Position numbers and translations under genes: made by a program | Source of the DNA: CAYNEO01 sp964396245 | GTDB taxonomy: Bacteria > Zixibacteria > MSB-5A5 > GN15 > FEB-12 | DNA: 64,000 nucleotides | Direction: 5' to 3' | NCBI GenBank assembly: GCA_964396245.1 | Contig: CAYNEO010000005.1 | Location: forward strand, 1 to 64,000 | Shown here: in pieces, positions 34,107 through 43,886 of the stretch | Position numbering within the stretch: position 1 is the first letter of the stretch | How the letters are laid out: every line of letters begins with the position of its first letter | Notes under the pieces: generated by a model | What the model was told of the DNA's origin: nothing | What the model saw: only the letters and a program-made list of their open reading frames with translations | The model's database searches: none

Positions 34107-34300
34107 AACGTATCCGTAGGGTAACGATTATTGGTGAATGTTGATGACGGCTCAATATAATACAATTAACCGATGAGACGGCATCATAATTTGGTCACGA
34201 GGCCCGCATCTCGCGGTGCGTTGACCGCCGCCCGATTCATCCCTTCAAGCGCCCTCGCCGGTGGCCCGGAATCGCTCCAACAGTTGGAGATAGCGAAGTC

Positions 34301-34843
34301 ATGAGGCACTGCATCGTCCTCACGGGCGCTCCGGCATCGGGCAAATCCACCGCCCTCGAGCGCCTGAAAACTGAACCTGCCTTATCCGGCTTCGCTTTTC
34401 TCGAGGAACTGGCTCGACAACTGTTGACACAGAAGCCGGACTATCGCAATGATTGGGCCGCTTTCCACCACGAAATCTACCGCCGACAGGTACAGCGCGA
34501 AAACGAGTTGGGCGGACGATCATTCATCACCGATCGCGGCACCGCCGATGCCTTCGCCTTCCATCCCGAAACCATGCAAGAGCACGGCACGACAATCGAC
34601 GCGGAGTACGCCCGCTATACGGCCGTTATTCAGCTCGGCTCCACCGCCGGACTCGATGATGACTCGTTTACACCGGATGAAATCCGCAATGAATCCGTTC
34701 GGGACGTTCTCAAACTCGAAGCAGCCACGCGCCGCGTGTGGGAGAATCACTCTGCCTACCACTTCATTCCGGCCGCGACTTCGTTTGAGCATAAACTCCA
34801 AAGCCTCGTAACATTGGTGCTCTCGCTCGTGACGTCAAAATGA
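34301..34843 (+). CDS. AAA_28-type P-loop ATPase/kinase
   Basis: 180 residues. Walker A GAPASGKSTALERL at 7-20; then FLEELARQLLTQKPDYRND and FITDRGTADAFAFHP, the pattern of AAA_28/NadR-C-like P-loop proteins. Family members are predicted nucleotide or small-molecule kinases or toxin-like ATPases. The stop is 72 bases before the pseudopeptidase ATG, on the same strand. Substrate unknown. Confidence 0.82.
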   Translation: MRHCIVLTGAPASGKSTALERLKTEPALSGFAFLEELARQLLTQKPDYRNDWAAFHHEIYRRQVQRENELGGRSFITDRGTADAFAFHPETMQEHGTTIDAEYARYTAVIQLGSTAGLDDDSFTPDEIRNESVRDVLKLEAATRRVWENHSAYHFIPAATSFEHKLQSLVTLVLSLVTSK

Positions 34844-34914
34844 GGATTGACAGGAGCATCGGAAAATACGTCAATAGTGATAATTGGCAGTCTCGCTATA
34901 AAGAGAAAGAAGTT

Positions 34915-37137
34915 ATGAAAAGACACGTTGTCCTGCATCTCTCACTCGTCCTAATGTTGTTGGCACTCTATTCTTCCGCATTCGGGGAATCCGAGTTTTT
35001 CAAGCAATTCAAACATAATTACAACCTGATCGACGAGGACCTCAATCATTACCGGGGCGAGATGGCTACGGTTAAGGATTTCGTCTATAAGAAAGACATC
35101 GGCACCCTGACATTGACCGACGGCAGGATCATATTCGCCCGCTACGTTCAGGACCGCCCGACAGCCGCGATTTTCATCGGGAAAGGAAACTTTTCCATGA
35201 ATGTCCCCACCCATGTCGGTAAAGAGACGCTGGTCTGGTGTTCCGGCGACAGCACCGTCAATGAAGATTTCGAGTTCTGTTTCATTCGGATGGCCGATGA
35301 TTTCGATCTCAAGCTCCGCGAGAAATATACGTTTGAGGAACACAAGATCTCCTGGAAGGAATACAACACCTACAAGCAGGAGCAGGGAGAGTTCTTTTTC
35401 AAGCCGACTGTGGAGCATGAGTACGATAATTATTTCCAGCTGCTCCGATCCGTCTATGAACGAAAGGACGACGGGTATTTCTGGGTTGACTTAAATCGGT
35501 ACGTATTCAACTATGATCCGAACCGTCCGCAGCAGGTCAGTCTCGCCTACGAGCACGAAGGCGGTTCCATGACCGTTTTTGATTGTGTCAAGGTCGAGAA
35601 AGAATCGCTCGGTAACTACGATGATCTCGGCCTGTCGTACATCAGCTTTCCCACGACACTTGTCAAGCGCAGTGGCGGTCTGGAGATGGGGGGACTCGAC
35701 GGCGCGCATATTCCGCTCGGGGCCATCGATATGCAGATAGTCGTCAACCGCGACAGCCTTCGGTTCTTATCAGCGTTCCTTCATTACAATTTCACTGTCG
35801 ACTCGGTCCACTACAACGGCGGGCCCGCCGATTTTTGGCGACGCGGTGATTTTAGCTTTTTCGGAATTATACTCCCCGAATACGTCCGCAAGAACGACAC
35901 GGCGATCGTGACCGTGTATTACCACGGCAAGGATTATACCATCCCCATGCCGTTTGTGAAGAATCCCCTGCCATCGGCGATTTCCGTTACCTTCACCATT
36001 CCGGACGGATTTAACTACCTCATGCCGGACAAAACCCCGCTGAGCGATGTCAACGGGGGCCGCGAAAAATTCAGTGTCGAACCCGACCGTCCATATCGCC
36101 ATTTCTACTTCCAGCCCGTTCCGGGAGGATTTGATACCGTGACCACCCAGTCTGAAACCGGCATGGCTTTTTCTTTCCTCAAATCAGCGGAATTGAGAAA
36201 AGGTCGGGCGACTTGTCTTGTGCCTGATGATCTCTATGAATCTACGGTCGTGGACGCCTTTTCATACTGGGCTGCCAGGCTCGGGCCGCCCCTCGGTACT
36301 GCTGATGAGTTCGTTTTTCCCGACAGCATGATGAGCAGTATGCCCGGCTTGATGGAGGTCAATCAGACATATTGCTGGGAGCAGGGTACCGGCGACTTCC
36401 ATGCCATGGCAGGCACCCAGGTCGCCCGTCAATGGTTTGGCTCCCTAATGCAGCCGATCAGCGATCGCGAAACCTGGTTCGAAAACGGCATACCCGATTA
36501 CCTGTCACTCATGTATGTCCAGTACAAGCTCGGGGCGGGGACGTTTTATTCGCAGATGCTTTTGCGGCGAAACCTCATCTTGATCGAGGTGGAAAAGAAC
36601 GATGACCTCCCGATTGGTATCGGCAGCCGGCTCAGTCCCGCTCAGCGCACCGTGAAAGGCGCCTGGCTCATGCACATGCTCCGCTTTCTCATGTTCGACC
36701 TGGAGGGGAACCAGCCGGACTTGACATTCCTCAAATTTGTCCGCCAGTTCGCCTACCAGGCCAACAACCAGCCGTTCAGCAATAAGGATTTCGTCGAACT
36801 CGCTGAGCAATACTATGGCGACAAACTCGACTGGTTCTTCCGGCACTGGCTCTTTGGACGAAACGTGCCCGAATACAACGTCGAGTGGAGCGCGGAAAGC
36901 CGGTCGGACGGCAACTATGTGATCGGCAATGTCATCACCAAGGCCGTGGAGCCGGAGTTCAAGATGCCGGTGATCATTCGGGTTGAATCGGCCGACGGCC
37001 AGAGCGCGTTTTTCCGTCCCATGCTGAACGCCGGACAGGACAATTTCGAATTGGGGCCGCTCCAATGGCAGCCCTCCAATATATACTTCAATGAATTCTA
37101 CAGCGTGCTGTCGAAGGACAACGTCAAGAAGAAGTGA
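34915..37137 (+). CDS. Secreted M1-like pseudopeptidase
   Basis: 740 residues from ATG 34915 (AAAGAGAAAGAAG just upstream); the frame is open to 34840 but the extra residues precede the signal peptide, which ends YSSAFGE (about residue 24). The C-terminal half follows M1/gluzincin aminopeptidases: VARQWFGSLMQPISDRETWF then NGIPDYLSLMYVQYKLG, KGAWLMHMLRFLM and DWFFRHWLFGRNVPEYNVEW. The zinc site is gone. HExxH is replaced by Thr501-Gln502-Val-Ala-Arg505, and the third-ligand Glu by Asn524 in WFENG. The N-terminal 450 residues are beta-rich and unassigned. It is presumably periplasmic, with a binding or scaffolding role. Confidence 0.8.
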   Translation: MKRHVVLHLSLVLMLLALYSSAFGESEFFKQFKHNYNLIDEDLNHYRGEMATVKDFVYKKDIGTLTLTDGRIIFARYVQDRPTAAIFIGKGNFSMNVPTHVGKETLVWCSGDSTVNEDFEFCFIRMADDFDLKLREKYTFEEHKISWKEYNTYKQEQGEFFFKPTVEHEYDNYFQLLRSVYERKDDGYFWVDLNRYVFNYDPNRPQQVSLAYEHEGGSMTVFDCVKVEKESLGNYDDLGLSYISFPTTLVKRSGGLEMGGLDGAHIPLGAIDMQIVVNRDSLRFLSAFLHYNFTVDSVHYNGGPADFWRRGDFSFFGIILPEYVRKNDTAIVTVYYHGKDYTIPMPFVKNPLPSAISVTFTIPDGFNYLMPDKTPLSDVNGGREKFSVEPDRPYRHFYFQPVPGGFDTVTTQSETGMAFSFLKSAELRKGRATCLVPDDLYESTVVDAFSYWAARLGPPLGTADEFVFPDSMMSSMPGLMEVNQTYCWEQGTGDFHAMAGTQVARQWFGSLMQPISDRETWFENGIPDYLSLMYVQYKLGAGTFYSQMLLRRNLILIEVEKNDDLPIGIGSRLSPAQRTVKGAWLMHMLRFLMFDLEGNQPDLTFLKFVRQFAYQANNQPFSNKDFVELAEQYYGDKLDWFFRHWLFGRNVPEYNVEWSAESRSDGNYVIGNVITKAVEPEFKMPVIIRVESADGQSAFFRPMLNAGQDNFELGPLQWQPSNIYFNEFYSVLSKDNVKKK

Positions 37138-37326
37138 GTGACGTACGGCACATATAACCGTTACGGCAATATCCCCTGACAGCGGACCGGGTCCCGGGAG
37201 AGAATCCCTGCGAGAGACTCGCAAAACTTCGCGGCCGTTCGTTCGTACAATTTCAAGAAATGGGAAAATCGGCTTTCGGATACCGGCCCCCGGGGGACGG
37301 TATTTGACCCGTACTCACGGTAGAGT

Positions 37327-38436
37327 GTGATAGAAAACGACAAAAAAGAAACCGAAAAAGCAATACTGATCGGCCTCGCTTTCAACTCGCGACGGCGCGA
37401 GGAAGTGGCCGATTCGCTCGAGGAACTGGCGCAGCTGGCCTTTTCGGCGGGCGCCGAGGTTCGCGGAAGCCGTATCCAGGTTCGCGACAAACCCAACCCC
37501 GCTTTCTATATCGGGCGCGGCCTCGTCGAGGAAATCAAGGGGAAACTCTCAGAACTGGACGCCAATTGCGTCATTTTCGATGACATGCTCAGCCCGGCGC
37601 AACAGCGCAATCTGGAAAACGAGCTCGACACCAAGGTCATCGACCGACCGATTCTCATTCTCGATATCTTTGCCACAAGAGCCCGAACGGCCGCTGCGCG
37701 CCTTCAGGTTGAACTTGCCCAGTTGGAATACACTCTCCCGCGTCTGACCGGCGCCTGGGTGCACTTCTCACGACAGTACGGTGGAATCGGGGCCAAGGGT
37801 CCGGGGGAGACTCAGCTCGAAATAGACCGTCGCCAAATTCGTAACAAGATCGCCTATCTGAAACGCAAGCTCGAAAAGCTTGATATCCAGCGGGCGACCC
37901 AGCGGAAACGTCGTCAGCGACTCTTCAAAGTGGCCCTGGTCGGCTATACCAACGCGGGCAAATCGACACTGTTTAATCAGCTTACTCACGGCGAGGTCCA
38001 GACGGCCGACAAGCTGTTCACCACGCTCGATTCGACTACCCGCGTGATGTCCAAAGGCTACCCCTGTGAAATCGTCTTTTCGGATACCGTCGGGTTCATC
38101 AAGAAACTGCCGCACCAGCTCGTGGAGTCGTTCAAGTCGACGCTGGAGGAGGTAGCGCTGGCCGATTTGCTTCTCCACGTAGTCGACTGCACCGAGCCCA
38201 ACTATGAAGAGCATATCGAACAGACTCGCTCCGTTCTTGCTGAAATCGGCGCCGAACATATCCCCAGCCTGCTGGTCTACAACAAGATAGATCTGAACCC
38301 CGATTTTGTCCCGCCGGTCGACCCCGGCAACTCAATATACTTGATTTCCGCCGCCCGCGAGAGCGGCCTGGCGGCCCTCAGAGCAGCAATCATCGCCTCA
38401 TCGGAACATTTTTCCCGGGCTTTCACCTCTCGCTAA
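37327..38436 (+). CDS. hflX: GTPase HflX
   Basis: 369 residues from a GTG at 37327. The N-terminal HflX domain (ISCARE-like GSRIQVRDKPNPAFYIGRG, and FDDMLSPAQQRNLE) is followed by a coiled linker (LDIQRATQRKRRQRLF) and the G domain: G1 GYTNAGKSTLFNQL, G3 DTVGFIKKLPHQLVESFKST, G4 YNKIDL. HflX binds and splits stalled ribosomes. The GGIGAKGPGETQLEIDRR signature is intact. The C-terminus is shorter than in E. coli. It is followed after 43 bases by the receiver-domain gene. Confidence 0.96.
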   Translation: MIENDKKETEKAILIGLAFNSRRREEVADSLEELAQLAFSAGAEVRGSRIQVRDKPNPAFYIGRGLVEEIKGKLSELDANCVIFDDMLSPAQQRNLENELDTKVIDRPILILDIFATRARTAAARLQVELAQLEYTLPRLTGAWVHFSRQYGGIGAKGPGETQLEIDRRQIRNKIAYLKRKLEKLDIQRATQRKRRQRLFKVALVGYTNAGKSTLFNQLTHGEVQTADKLFTTLDSTTRVMSKGYPCEIVFSDTVGFIKKLPHQLVESFKSTLEEVALADLLLHVVDCTEPNYEEHIEQTRSVLAEIGAEHIPSLLVYNKIDLNPDFVPPVDPGNSIYLISAARESGLAALRAAIIASSEHFSRAFTSR

Positions 38437-38479
38437 GCTTTTATAATTGTTTGCCGATAAGAAAGTTAGAGGTGCAAGT

Positions 38480-38836
38480 ATGGCGAAGAAAATTCTTATC
38501 GTTGACGACAACCCCAACATGTCCTCACTCCTGTCGGAAATGCTCGAGGTATTCGACTACGATTCGGTAAGAGCCTCTGACGGCTCCGAAGCTCTCGACC
38601 TGCTGAAGGACGGCAACATTTCCATGGTCATTACCGATATGCGCATGCCGAATATGTCCGGCCTTGAACTGCTTCGTGAGGTCAAGAACCGCTATCCGCA
38701 GCTACCGGTTGTGCTTATCTCCGGTTACTCGGTGAATGAAGTCAACTCGCAGACTTCGGATATCAAGGCCGATGGATTCCTCGGTAAGCCGCTTATGATG
38801 TCCGATGTGGAGAAGCTGCTCAACTCGCTATTGTGA
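38480..38836 (+). CDS. Stand-alone response-regulator receiver (CheY-like)
   Basis: 118 residues from ATG 38480 (AGAGG upstream). Acidic pocket ILIVDDNPNM, phosphoacceptor Asp in VITDMRMPNMSG, Ser in VLISGYSVNE and Lys in FLGKPLMM, so all receiver residues are present. There is no output domain, and no histidine kinase is encoded in the window. A strong terminator follows. Confidence 0.93.
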   Translation: MAKKILIVDDNPNMSSLLSEMLEVFDYDSVRASDGSEALDLLKDGNISMVITDMRMPNMSGLELLREVKNRYPQLPVVLISGYSVNEVNSQTSDIKADGFLGKPLMMSDVEKLLNSLL

Positions 38837-38861
38837 ACACACGCTTCAGATGAAATCAACG

Positions 38862-38890
38862 GCCGCCTCGCACTCGGGGCGGCTTTTTTT
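38862..38890 (+). terminator. Intrinsic terminator after the receiver gene
   Basis: GCCGCC / GGCGGC stem with a 10-base loop followed by seven T, 26 bases past the stop at 38836. Confidence 0.85.
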
Positions 38891-38925
38891 GGTCCAGCTT
38901 AATCGTGATTGAGGATAATGCTGAG

Positions 38926-39441
38926 CTATCCGCGGTCTCGCCGGCGTGCACCGGCAACTATGACGGGTACCAGTATGATTTGTGCCACGATACCCGGAAG
39001 CCCGCTCCATATTGGTCCGCCGAGGGAGAAAAAGAAGGCCACCGAGTAGGGCAACTCGATAAACATACCGAGAATAAATAACCCGAGAGCAAACATGAGC
39101 CGGCCGACCACCATCGCGAGAATCAATGAGACATAGATATTCATTCGCAGGCGCATGTAGGTAAGCCCCGCAATCAGTCCGTACAACGGCAGTTCGAGAG
39201 ACATCAAGGGAACCGCATAGCTGGGGGGCATGCCGGTGAGCAGGTGCGAGAGTCCCGGCGCGAGAATTCCGACCAGGAAACCGGATGCCGGACCGACCAG
39301 AAAGCCGGCCAGAAGCACCGGAAAATGCATTGGCAAAAATACCCGCCCGAGTCCCCCGAGCAGATGGAATCCAATGGGAAGCAGGACTGCCAGCGCCAGA
39401 TACAATGCTGAATGAGTGACGAATCGGGTCTGTGGTGACAC
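38926..39441 (-). CDS. ECF transporter substrate-binding (S) component
   Basis: 171 residues, almost entirely hydrophobic with about 5-6 helices. The segment RVFLPMHFPVLLAGFLVGP, then GFLVGILAPGLSHLLTGMPP, is typical of ECF S components (the HxPVLxAG motif). These capture a vitamin or related micronutrient and dock on a shared EcfA-EcfT module, which is not encoded in this window. The end is GARRRDRG. Vitamin specificity is not readable. Confidence 0.83.
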   Translation of the reverse strand: MSPQTRFVTHSALYLALAVLLPIGFHLLGGLGRVFLPMHFPVLLAGFLVGPASGFLVGILAPGLSHLLTGMPPSYAVPLMSLELPLYGLIAGLTYMRLRMNIYVSLILAMVVGRLMFALGLFILGMFIELPYSVAFFFSLGGPIWSGLPGIVAQIILVPVIVAGARRRDRG

Positions 39442-39461
39442 AACAGCCGGATTTTCAGTTA

Positions 39462-40067
39462 TTATTTGTTGGCAGTCGCCGTGGCCAGGTAGAGGCCGGG
39501 ATGATCATCAACGACTACGTCGCTGAACCCGCTGCCCCGAAGCATCGTCCGCATCGCGTCCTCCGAAGGCAACTCATCCCGCTCGACAACTCCGCCGATC
39601 CGGTGATGAATCTCGGACAGCTCTCTGGATGACTGCAAGTGAATGATGTGGAGCTTGGCGCCGGGCTTTAGCACCCGGAATATCTCGCTCAATGCCTTTT
39701 GCTTATCCGAGAAGTGGGGAAAAGCCGAAAATGACACCGCCATGTCGAACGAATTGTCACGAAATGGCAGCGCCGTAACATCGGCGTCCACCACGTTTAC
39801 ATTCGCAAACGGGAAATTCCGGTGGGCCTGACGGGCCATCTGGATAGAAAAATCGACGCCGGTTACGGTTCCCTTCTCGCCGACCAATCGACGGAGAATG
39901 TCGAATAGAATACCGGTGCCGCAGCCAACATCGACTATGTCCATCCCCGGCTTGACATTGAATCGCTCAACGAGGTTGTGCAAACGCTCCAGATCCTCGG
40001 AGGTGAACATGAGGTCCCATTCCTGGGCCAGCTCGTCGTAGAATTTCTGATGCGCATCGTGAGACAT
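39462..40067 (-). CDS. Class I SAM-dependent methyltransferase
   Basis: 201 residues. Motif I DIVDVGCGTGILFDIL (about 38-53), acidic end of strand 2 VTGVDFS, motif II ADVTALPFRDNSFDMAVSFSAFPHF, and motif III VLKPGAKLHIIHLQSS. This is the Methyltransf_11 (UbiE/COQ5-like) pattern. Substrate unknown. The stop is 20 bases before the ECF S-component start on the same strand, so the two are probably co-transcribed; a cofactor-related substrate is possible but inferred only from context. Confidence 0.88.
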   Translation of the reverse strand: MSHDAHQKFYDELAQEWDLMFTSEDLERLHNLVERFNVKPGMDIVDVGCGTGILFDILRRLVGEKGTVTGVDFSIQMARQAHRNFPFANVNVVDADVTALPFRDNSFDMAVSFSAFPHFSDKQKALSEIFRVLKPGAKLHIIHLQSSRELSEIHHRIGGVVERDELPSEDAMRTMLRGSGFSDVVVDDHPGLYLATATANK

Positions 40068-40266
40068 GGGGTCAAATTTACGCAGTCCCGAATGGTTGTC
40101 AAGGCTTTTCGAACCTCAAGCGGCAAAATGCGTTCTGTTACTTTGAACGCGCTCGATAGCGTTATCGCAGCCTCGGTGAAAAGTGATTCGACAACCGCTT
40201 TTCCCCTTTATGGGCGCGACTCGATTGTATATATTTCGGGTTAGCCTTTTTCGAAAGGAGGACAGG

Positions 40267-43203
40267 GTGTCTAAGACACTGACAGCAGGACGGGTATCCG
40301 CCGATCGGACCCGCACCGGACGCCGGTCCCGCAAAACAACTATGACTGAGAACGGCAAACGATACAAGAAGAATAGAGAGAACCTCTTCATCAAGGGGGC
40401 TCGTGAACATAATCTCAAGAATATCGAAGTCACTATCCCGCGTAATACGCTGACTGTCATCACCGGTCTTTCCGGCTCGGGGAAGAGCTCGCTGGCGTTT
40501 GATACGATTTACGCCGAGGGACAGCGACGGTATGTCGAGTCGCTTTCCGCCTACGCCCGACAGTTTTTGGGGCTGATGGAGAAACCGGATGTCGATTTTA
40601 TCGAGGGGCTCTCGCCGGCTATCTCGATTGAACAGCGCGGCGCATCGAAAAATCCGCGATCGACGGTAGGCACGGTGACCGAAATATACGATTACCTCCG
40701 CCTGCTCTTTGCCCGCGTTGGCGTCCAGCACTGCCTCAAATGCGGCAAGCCAATCACGCAGCAGACGGTCGAACAGATTGTCGATTCGGTGATGACCTTC
40801 GAGGAAGGCACGCGCATCATGGTCCTCGCGCCGCTCGTGCAGGGCAAGAAGGGTGAACACCGCGACATCATCGACGAGGCTCGACGTGAGGGATTCGTGC
40901 GGCTGAGGGTCGACAACGAGGTCGTAGAATCGGACAGCGATGTCGCACTGGACAAGAAGAAGAAGCACACGATCGAGGCAGTGGTCGACAGACTCGTGAT
41001 CAAGTCAGGATCGAAGCGACGCCTTACGGATTCGATCGAGACCGCCATTCGCATGGGGAACGGCACGGTACTGATTAACGCCAAGAACACCGATTATCTC
41101 TACTCGGAAAAGTTCGCCTGCCTCGATTGCGATATCAGCTACGAAGAACTCTCGCCCCGATTGTTTTCATTTAACTCCCCTTATGGCGCCTGCCGCACAT
41201 GCGACGGTCTCGGACAGGTGATGGAAATCGATCCCCGGCTGGTTATCCCCGATCCGTCGCTGTCAATCAGTGGCGGCGCGATCAGACCCTGGGGCGGAGC
41301 CGAGATGTCGAACTGGTACCGGTATATGCTTCGTGGTGTCGCCCGCCACTACAACTTCAAGCTCTCGACCCCCTTCAACAAACTGCCGGAAAAGATTCAA
41401 GATATCATCCTTCACGGCTCGGGAAAGGAAGAGATCTCATTCGAGTATGAACATCTCTCCGGCAAAGCCAAAGGCTCCGGGGTGTACCAATCGAAATTCG
41501 AGGGTGTCATCCCGCATCTCGAGCGGCGCTACCGGCAAACTCAGTCCAGCGATGTTCGTTCGTGGATCGAAAATTACATGGCCATCAATCCCTGCCCGAC
41601 CTGCAAAGGAAGCAGGCTCAGACCGGAAGCCCTTGCTGTCATAATCGACCGGGAGACGATAGACAGCGTCACCGAGATGTCCATCAGGCAGGCGAAAGAG
41701 TTCTTTTCCACGATCAACCTGAATAAGCGCCAGCAAGTTATTGCTAAACAAATACTTAAGGAAATCGGGGAGAGGCTTCAGTTCCTCAGTGATGTCGGTC
41801 TTGATTACCTAACTCTCAACCGCGCCGCGGCGACCTTGTCCGGTGGGGAGGCTCAGCGAATCCGCCTGGCGACACAGATAGGCTCGCGATTGGTGGGTGT
41901 GCTATACATCCTCGACGAACCTTCGATCGGTCTGCACCAGAGGGATAACCGTCGATTGCTCAATACATTAACAGAATTACGCGACATTGGAAACACTGTC
42001 CTTGTGGTGGAGCACGACCGTGAGACTATTGAGACTGCCGACCATGTGCTCGACCTTGGACCGGGCGCCGGTGTCCATGGCGGCAAAATCGTGGCCGAGG
42101 GTACCCCGACAGCTATCAAACGCAATCGCAACTCAATAACCGGTCAATACTTAGCAAATAAGCGCAGGATTGATACCCCCGATGAACGCAGAACGTTCAA
42201 CGGTAATATAGTAAAACTTAAGAAAGCTAGTGGCAATAACTTAAAGGCCGTCGATGTTGAATTCCCACTGGGAGTGCTTGTCTGTGTCACCGGTGTCTCA
42301 GGGTCCGGCAAGTCAACCCTGGTCAACGAAACCCTCTATCGGATTCTCGCCCGCCACTTCTACAACAGCCGGGCGATGCCTCTCGATTACGAGAAAATTG
42401 AGGGCCTCGAGCATATCGACAAAGTCATCGATATCGACCAGTCTCCTATCGGGCGGACACCCCGCTCAAACCCGGCCACCTACACCGGGGTGTTCACCTA
42501 TATACGGGACCTCTATGCCAGTCTGCCGGAGTCGAAAGCCCGCGGGTATGCTCCCGGACGGTTCTCGTTCAATGTCAAGGGCGGTCGGTGCGAAGCCTGC
42601 GAGGGCGACGGTGTCAACAAGATCGAAATGCACTTCCTGCCGGATGTCTATGTCACTTGCGATGTGTGCAAAGGCAAGAGATACAATCGCGAGACGCTCG
42701 AAGTAACGTTTAAGGGAAAATCCATCGCTGATGTTCTGAACATGACCGTCGAGGAAGCGCTCAAGTTCTTCGAGAACATTCCGCGAATCAAGAAGAAGCT
42801 CCTGACTCTCATGGAAGTCGGCCTCGGGTATATCCGTCTCGGTCAACAGGCAACGACTCTCTCCGGAGGCGAGGCCCAGCGGGTCAAGCTGGCCACGGAA
42901 CTCTCCAAGGTGGCGACCGGCCGCACGTTTTATATCCTCGATGAGCCCACGACAGGTCTTCATTTCGAGGATATCCGGATGCTTCTAAAAGTACTCAATG
43001 AGCTGGTCGACCGCGGTAATACCGTGGTGGTCATCGAGCACAATCTCGATGTCGTCAAGACCGCCGATTGGATTATCGATATCGGTCCGGAGGGAGGCGA
43101 TGACGGCGGGCGGATAATCGCCGTGGGGACTCCGGAACAAGTCGCCGAGATGTCCGGCTCGTTCACCGGTCAGTATCTCAAGAAGGAATTGCGAAGCAAG
43201 TAG
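40267..43203 (+). CDS. uvrA: UvrABC excinuclease subunit A
   Basis: 978 residues from the GTG at 40267, chosen because AAAGGAGG lies 5 bases upstream (40254-40261); the open frame extends to 40183. It detects bulky DNA lesions with UvrB. First ATPase: Walker A GLSGSGKSSLAFD, signature LSGGEAQRIRLATQ. Second ATPase: GVSGSGKSTLVNE, LSGGEAQRVKLATE. Zinc modules CLKCG..CLDC and CRTC (first) and CEACEGDG...CDVCKGK (second) are intact. About 30 polar residues precede the family's usual beginning. Monocistronic. Confidence 0.97.
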   Translation: MSKTLTAGRVSADRTRTGRRSRKTTMTENGKRYKKNRENLFIKGAREHNLKNIEVTIPRNTLTVITGLSGSGKSSLAFDTIYAEGQRRYVESLSAYARQFLGLMEKPDVDFIEGLSPAISIEQRGASKNPRSTVGTVTEIYDYLRLLFARVGVQHCLKCGKPITQQTVEQIVDSVMTFEEGTRIMVLAPLVQGKKGEHRDIIDEARREGFVRLRVDNEVVESDSDVALDKKKKHTIEAVVDRLVIKSGSKRRLTDSIETAIRMGNGTVLINAKNTDYLYSEKFACLDCDISYEELSPRLFSFNSPYGACRTCDGLGQVMEIDPRLVIPDPSLSISGGAIRPWGGAEMSNWYRYMLRGVARHYNFKLSTPFNKLPEKIQDIILHGSGKEEISFEYEHLSGKAKGSGVYQSKFEGVIPHLERRYRQTQSSDVRSWIENYMAINPCPTCKGSRLRPEALAVIIDRETIDSVTEMSIRQAKEFFSTINLNKRQQVIAKQILKEIGERLQFLSDVGLDYLTLNRAAATLSGGEAQRIRLATQIGSRLVGVLYILDEPSIGLHQRDNRRLLNTLTELRDIGNTVLVVEHDRETIETADHVLDLGPGAGVHGGKIVAEGTPTAIKRNRNSITGQYLANKRRIDTPDERRTFNGNIVKLKKASGNNLKAVDVEFPLGVLVCVTGVSGSGKSTLVNETLYRILARHFYNSRAMPLDYEKIEGLEHIDKVIDIDQSPIGRTPRSNPATYTGVFTYIRDLYASLPESKARGYAPGRFSFNVKGGRCEACEGDGVNKIEMHFLPDVYVTCDVCKGKRYNRETLEVTFKGKSIADVLNMTVEEALKFFENIPRIKKKLLTLMEVGLGYIRLGQQATTLSGGEAQRVKLATELSKVATGRTFYILDEPTTGLHFEDIRMLLKVLNELVDRGNTVVVIEHNLDVVKTADWIIDIGPEGGDDGGRIIAVGTPEQVAEMSGSFTGQYLKKELRSK

Positions 43204-43228
43204 CCCTTACTGCTCATTCAATCGAAGC

Positions 43229-43265
43229 CAAAAAAGGGACCGCCGCCTGGGAGCTGGCGGCGGTC
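43229..43265 (-). terminator. Strong intrinsic terminator (minus strand)
   Basis: Perfect 10-base stem GACCGCCGCC / GGCGGCGGTC with an 8-base loop; on the minus strand it is followed by CCCTTTTTT. It terminates the 186-residue secreted-protein gene ending at 43326, and also lies between the convergent uvrA and that gene. Confidence 0.88.
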
Positions 43266-43325
43266 ATGGCGAAGGGTTCAGACGAGATGGGGAACAGGCA
43301 ACCCGTTTCCGGGTTGGCCACTTTC

Positions 43326-43886
43326 TCACTTCACCTTATCAAGAGCATACTGCAGCCGCGGCATGTCGAGTTCTTTGCGCAATAATTGGATGTAATCTCC
43401 AAGCAGGCGGTATTTGTTGCTGAACGCGCCCGTATCTCCAACCGATTTCGCCAATGATTCCTTGGCCGTCAAAATGTTGTGCAGTTCCCGAACCAGCTGA
43501 CGGTCCGCCTTGGGTAAATCTGCCAGAGCTTCTTCGTCGACCAGATTCTCACCTTCCGGTCCCGACGGCGCGTCCTTGACCGTCGACTGCTGAACGAGCA
43601 GTTTGATTAATACTCGTCCGGCCTTTATATCGCGGTCCAGAATCCGTTCGATCTCGGCATAATACCGCTCGACCTCCTTGTCCTCGCCCTTCAGGGCCGC
43701 GTCGTACCACAAGTCCCGGGTATGCCCGAGAAGTTCACAGGTGTTTTGCGGCGCGAAAAATGGATCCGAGTCCACTGTCACTGTAGCGTTGTCTTTGTCT
43801 CTTTCCTGCCCCTCATTGGCCCACAGCAGCCCGATGAGTACCAGCAGCGCGATCGCTACAATGGCCGCTATTCTGAATGCTTTCAT
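43326..43886 (-). CDS. Unknown secreted/periplasmic helical protein
   Basis: 186 residues from ATG 43886 (GGGAG upstream). The signal peptide or anchor is AFRIAAIVAIALLVLIGLLW (about 3-22). After a low-complexity Asp/Thr stretch the protein is helical and charged (TCELLGHTRDLWYDAALKGE, VERYYAEIERILDRDIKAGR, and YRLLGDYIQLLRKELDMPRL). One Cys. I do not recognise a family. It is followed by a strong terminator and is probably expressed alone. Confidence 0.7.
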   Translation of the reverse strand: MKAFRIAAIVAIALLVLIGLLWANEGQERDKDNATVTVDSDPFFAPQNTCELLGHTRDLWYDAALKGEDKEVERYYAEIERILDRDIKAGRVLIKLLVQQSTVKDAPSGPEGENLVDEEALADLPKADRQLVRELHNILTAKESLAKSVGDTGAFSNKYRLLGDYIQLLRKELDMPRLQYALDKVK

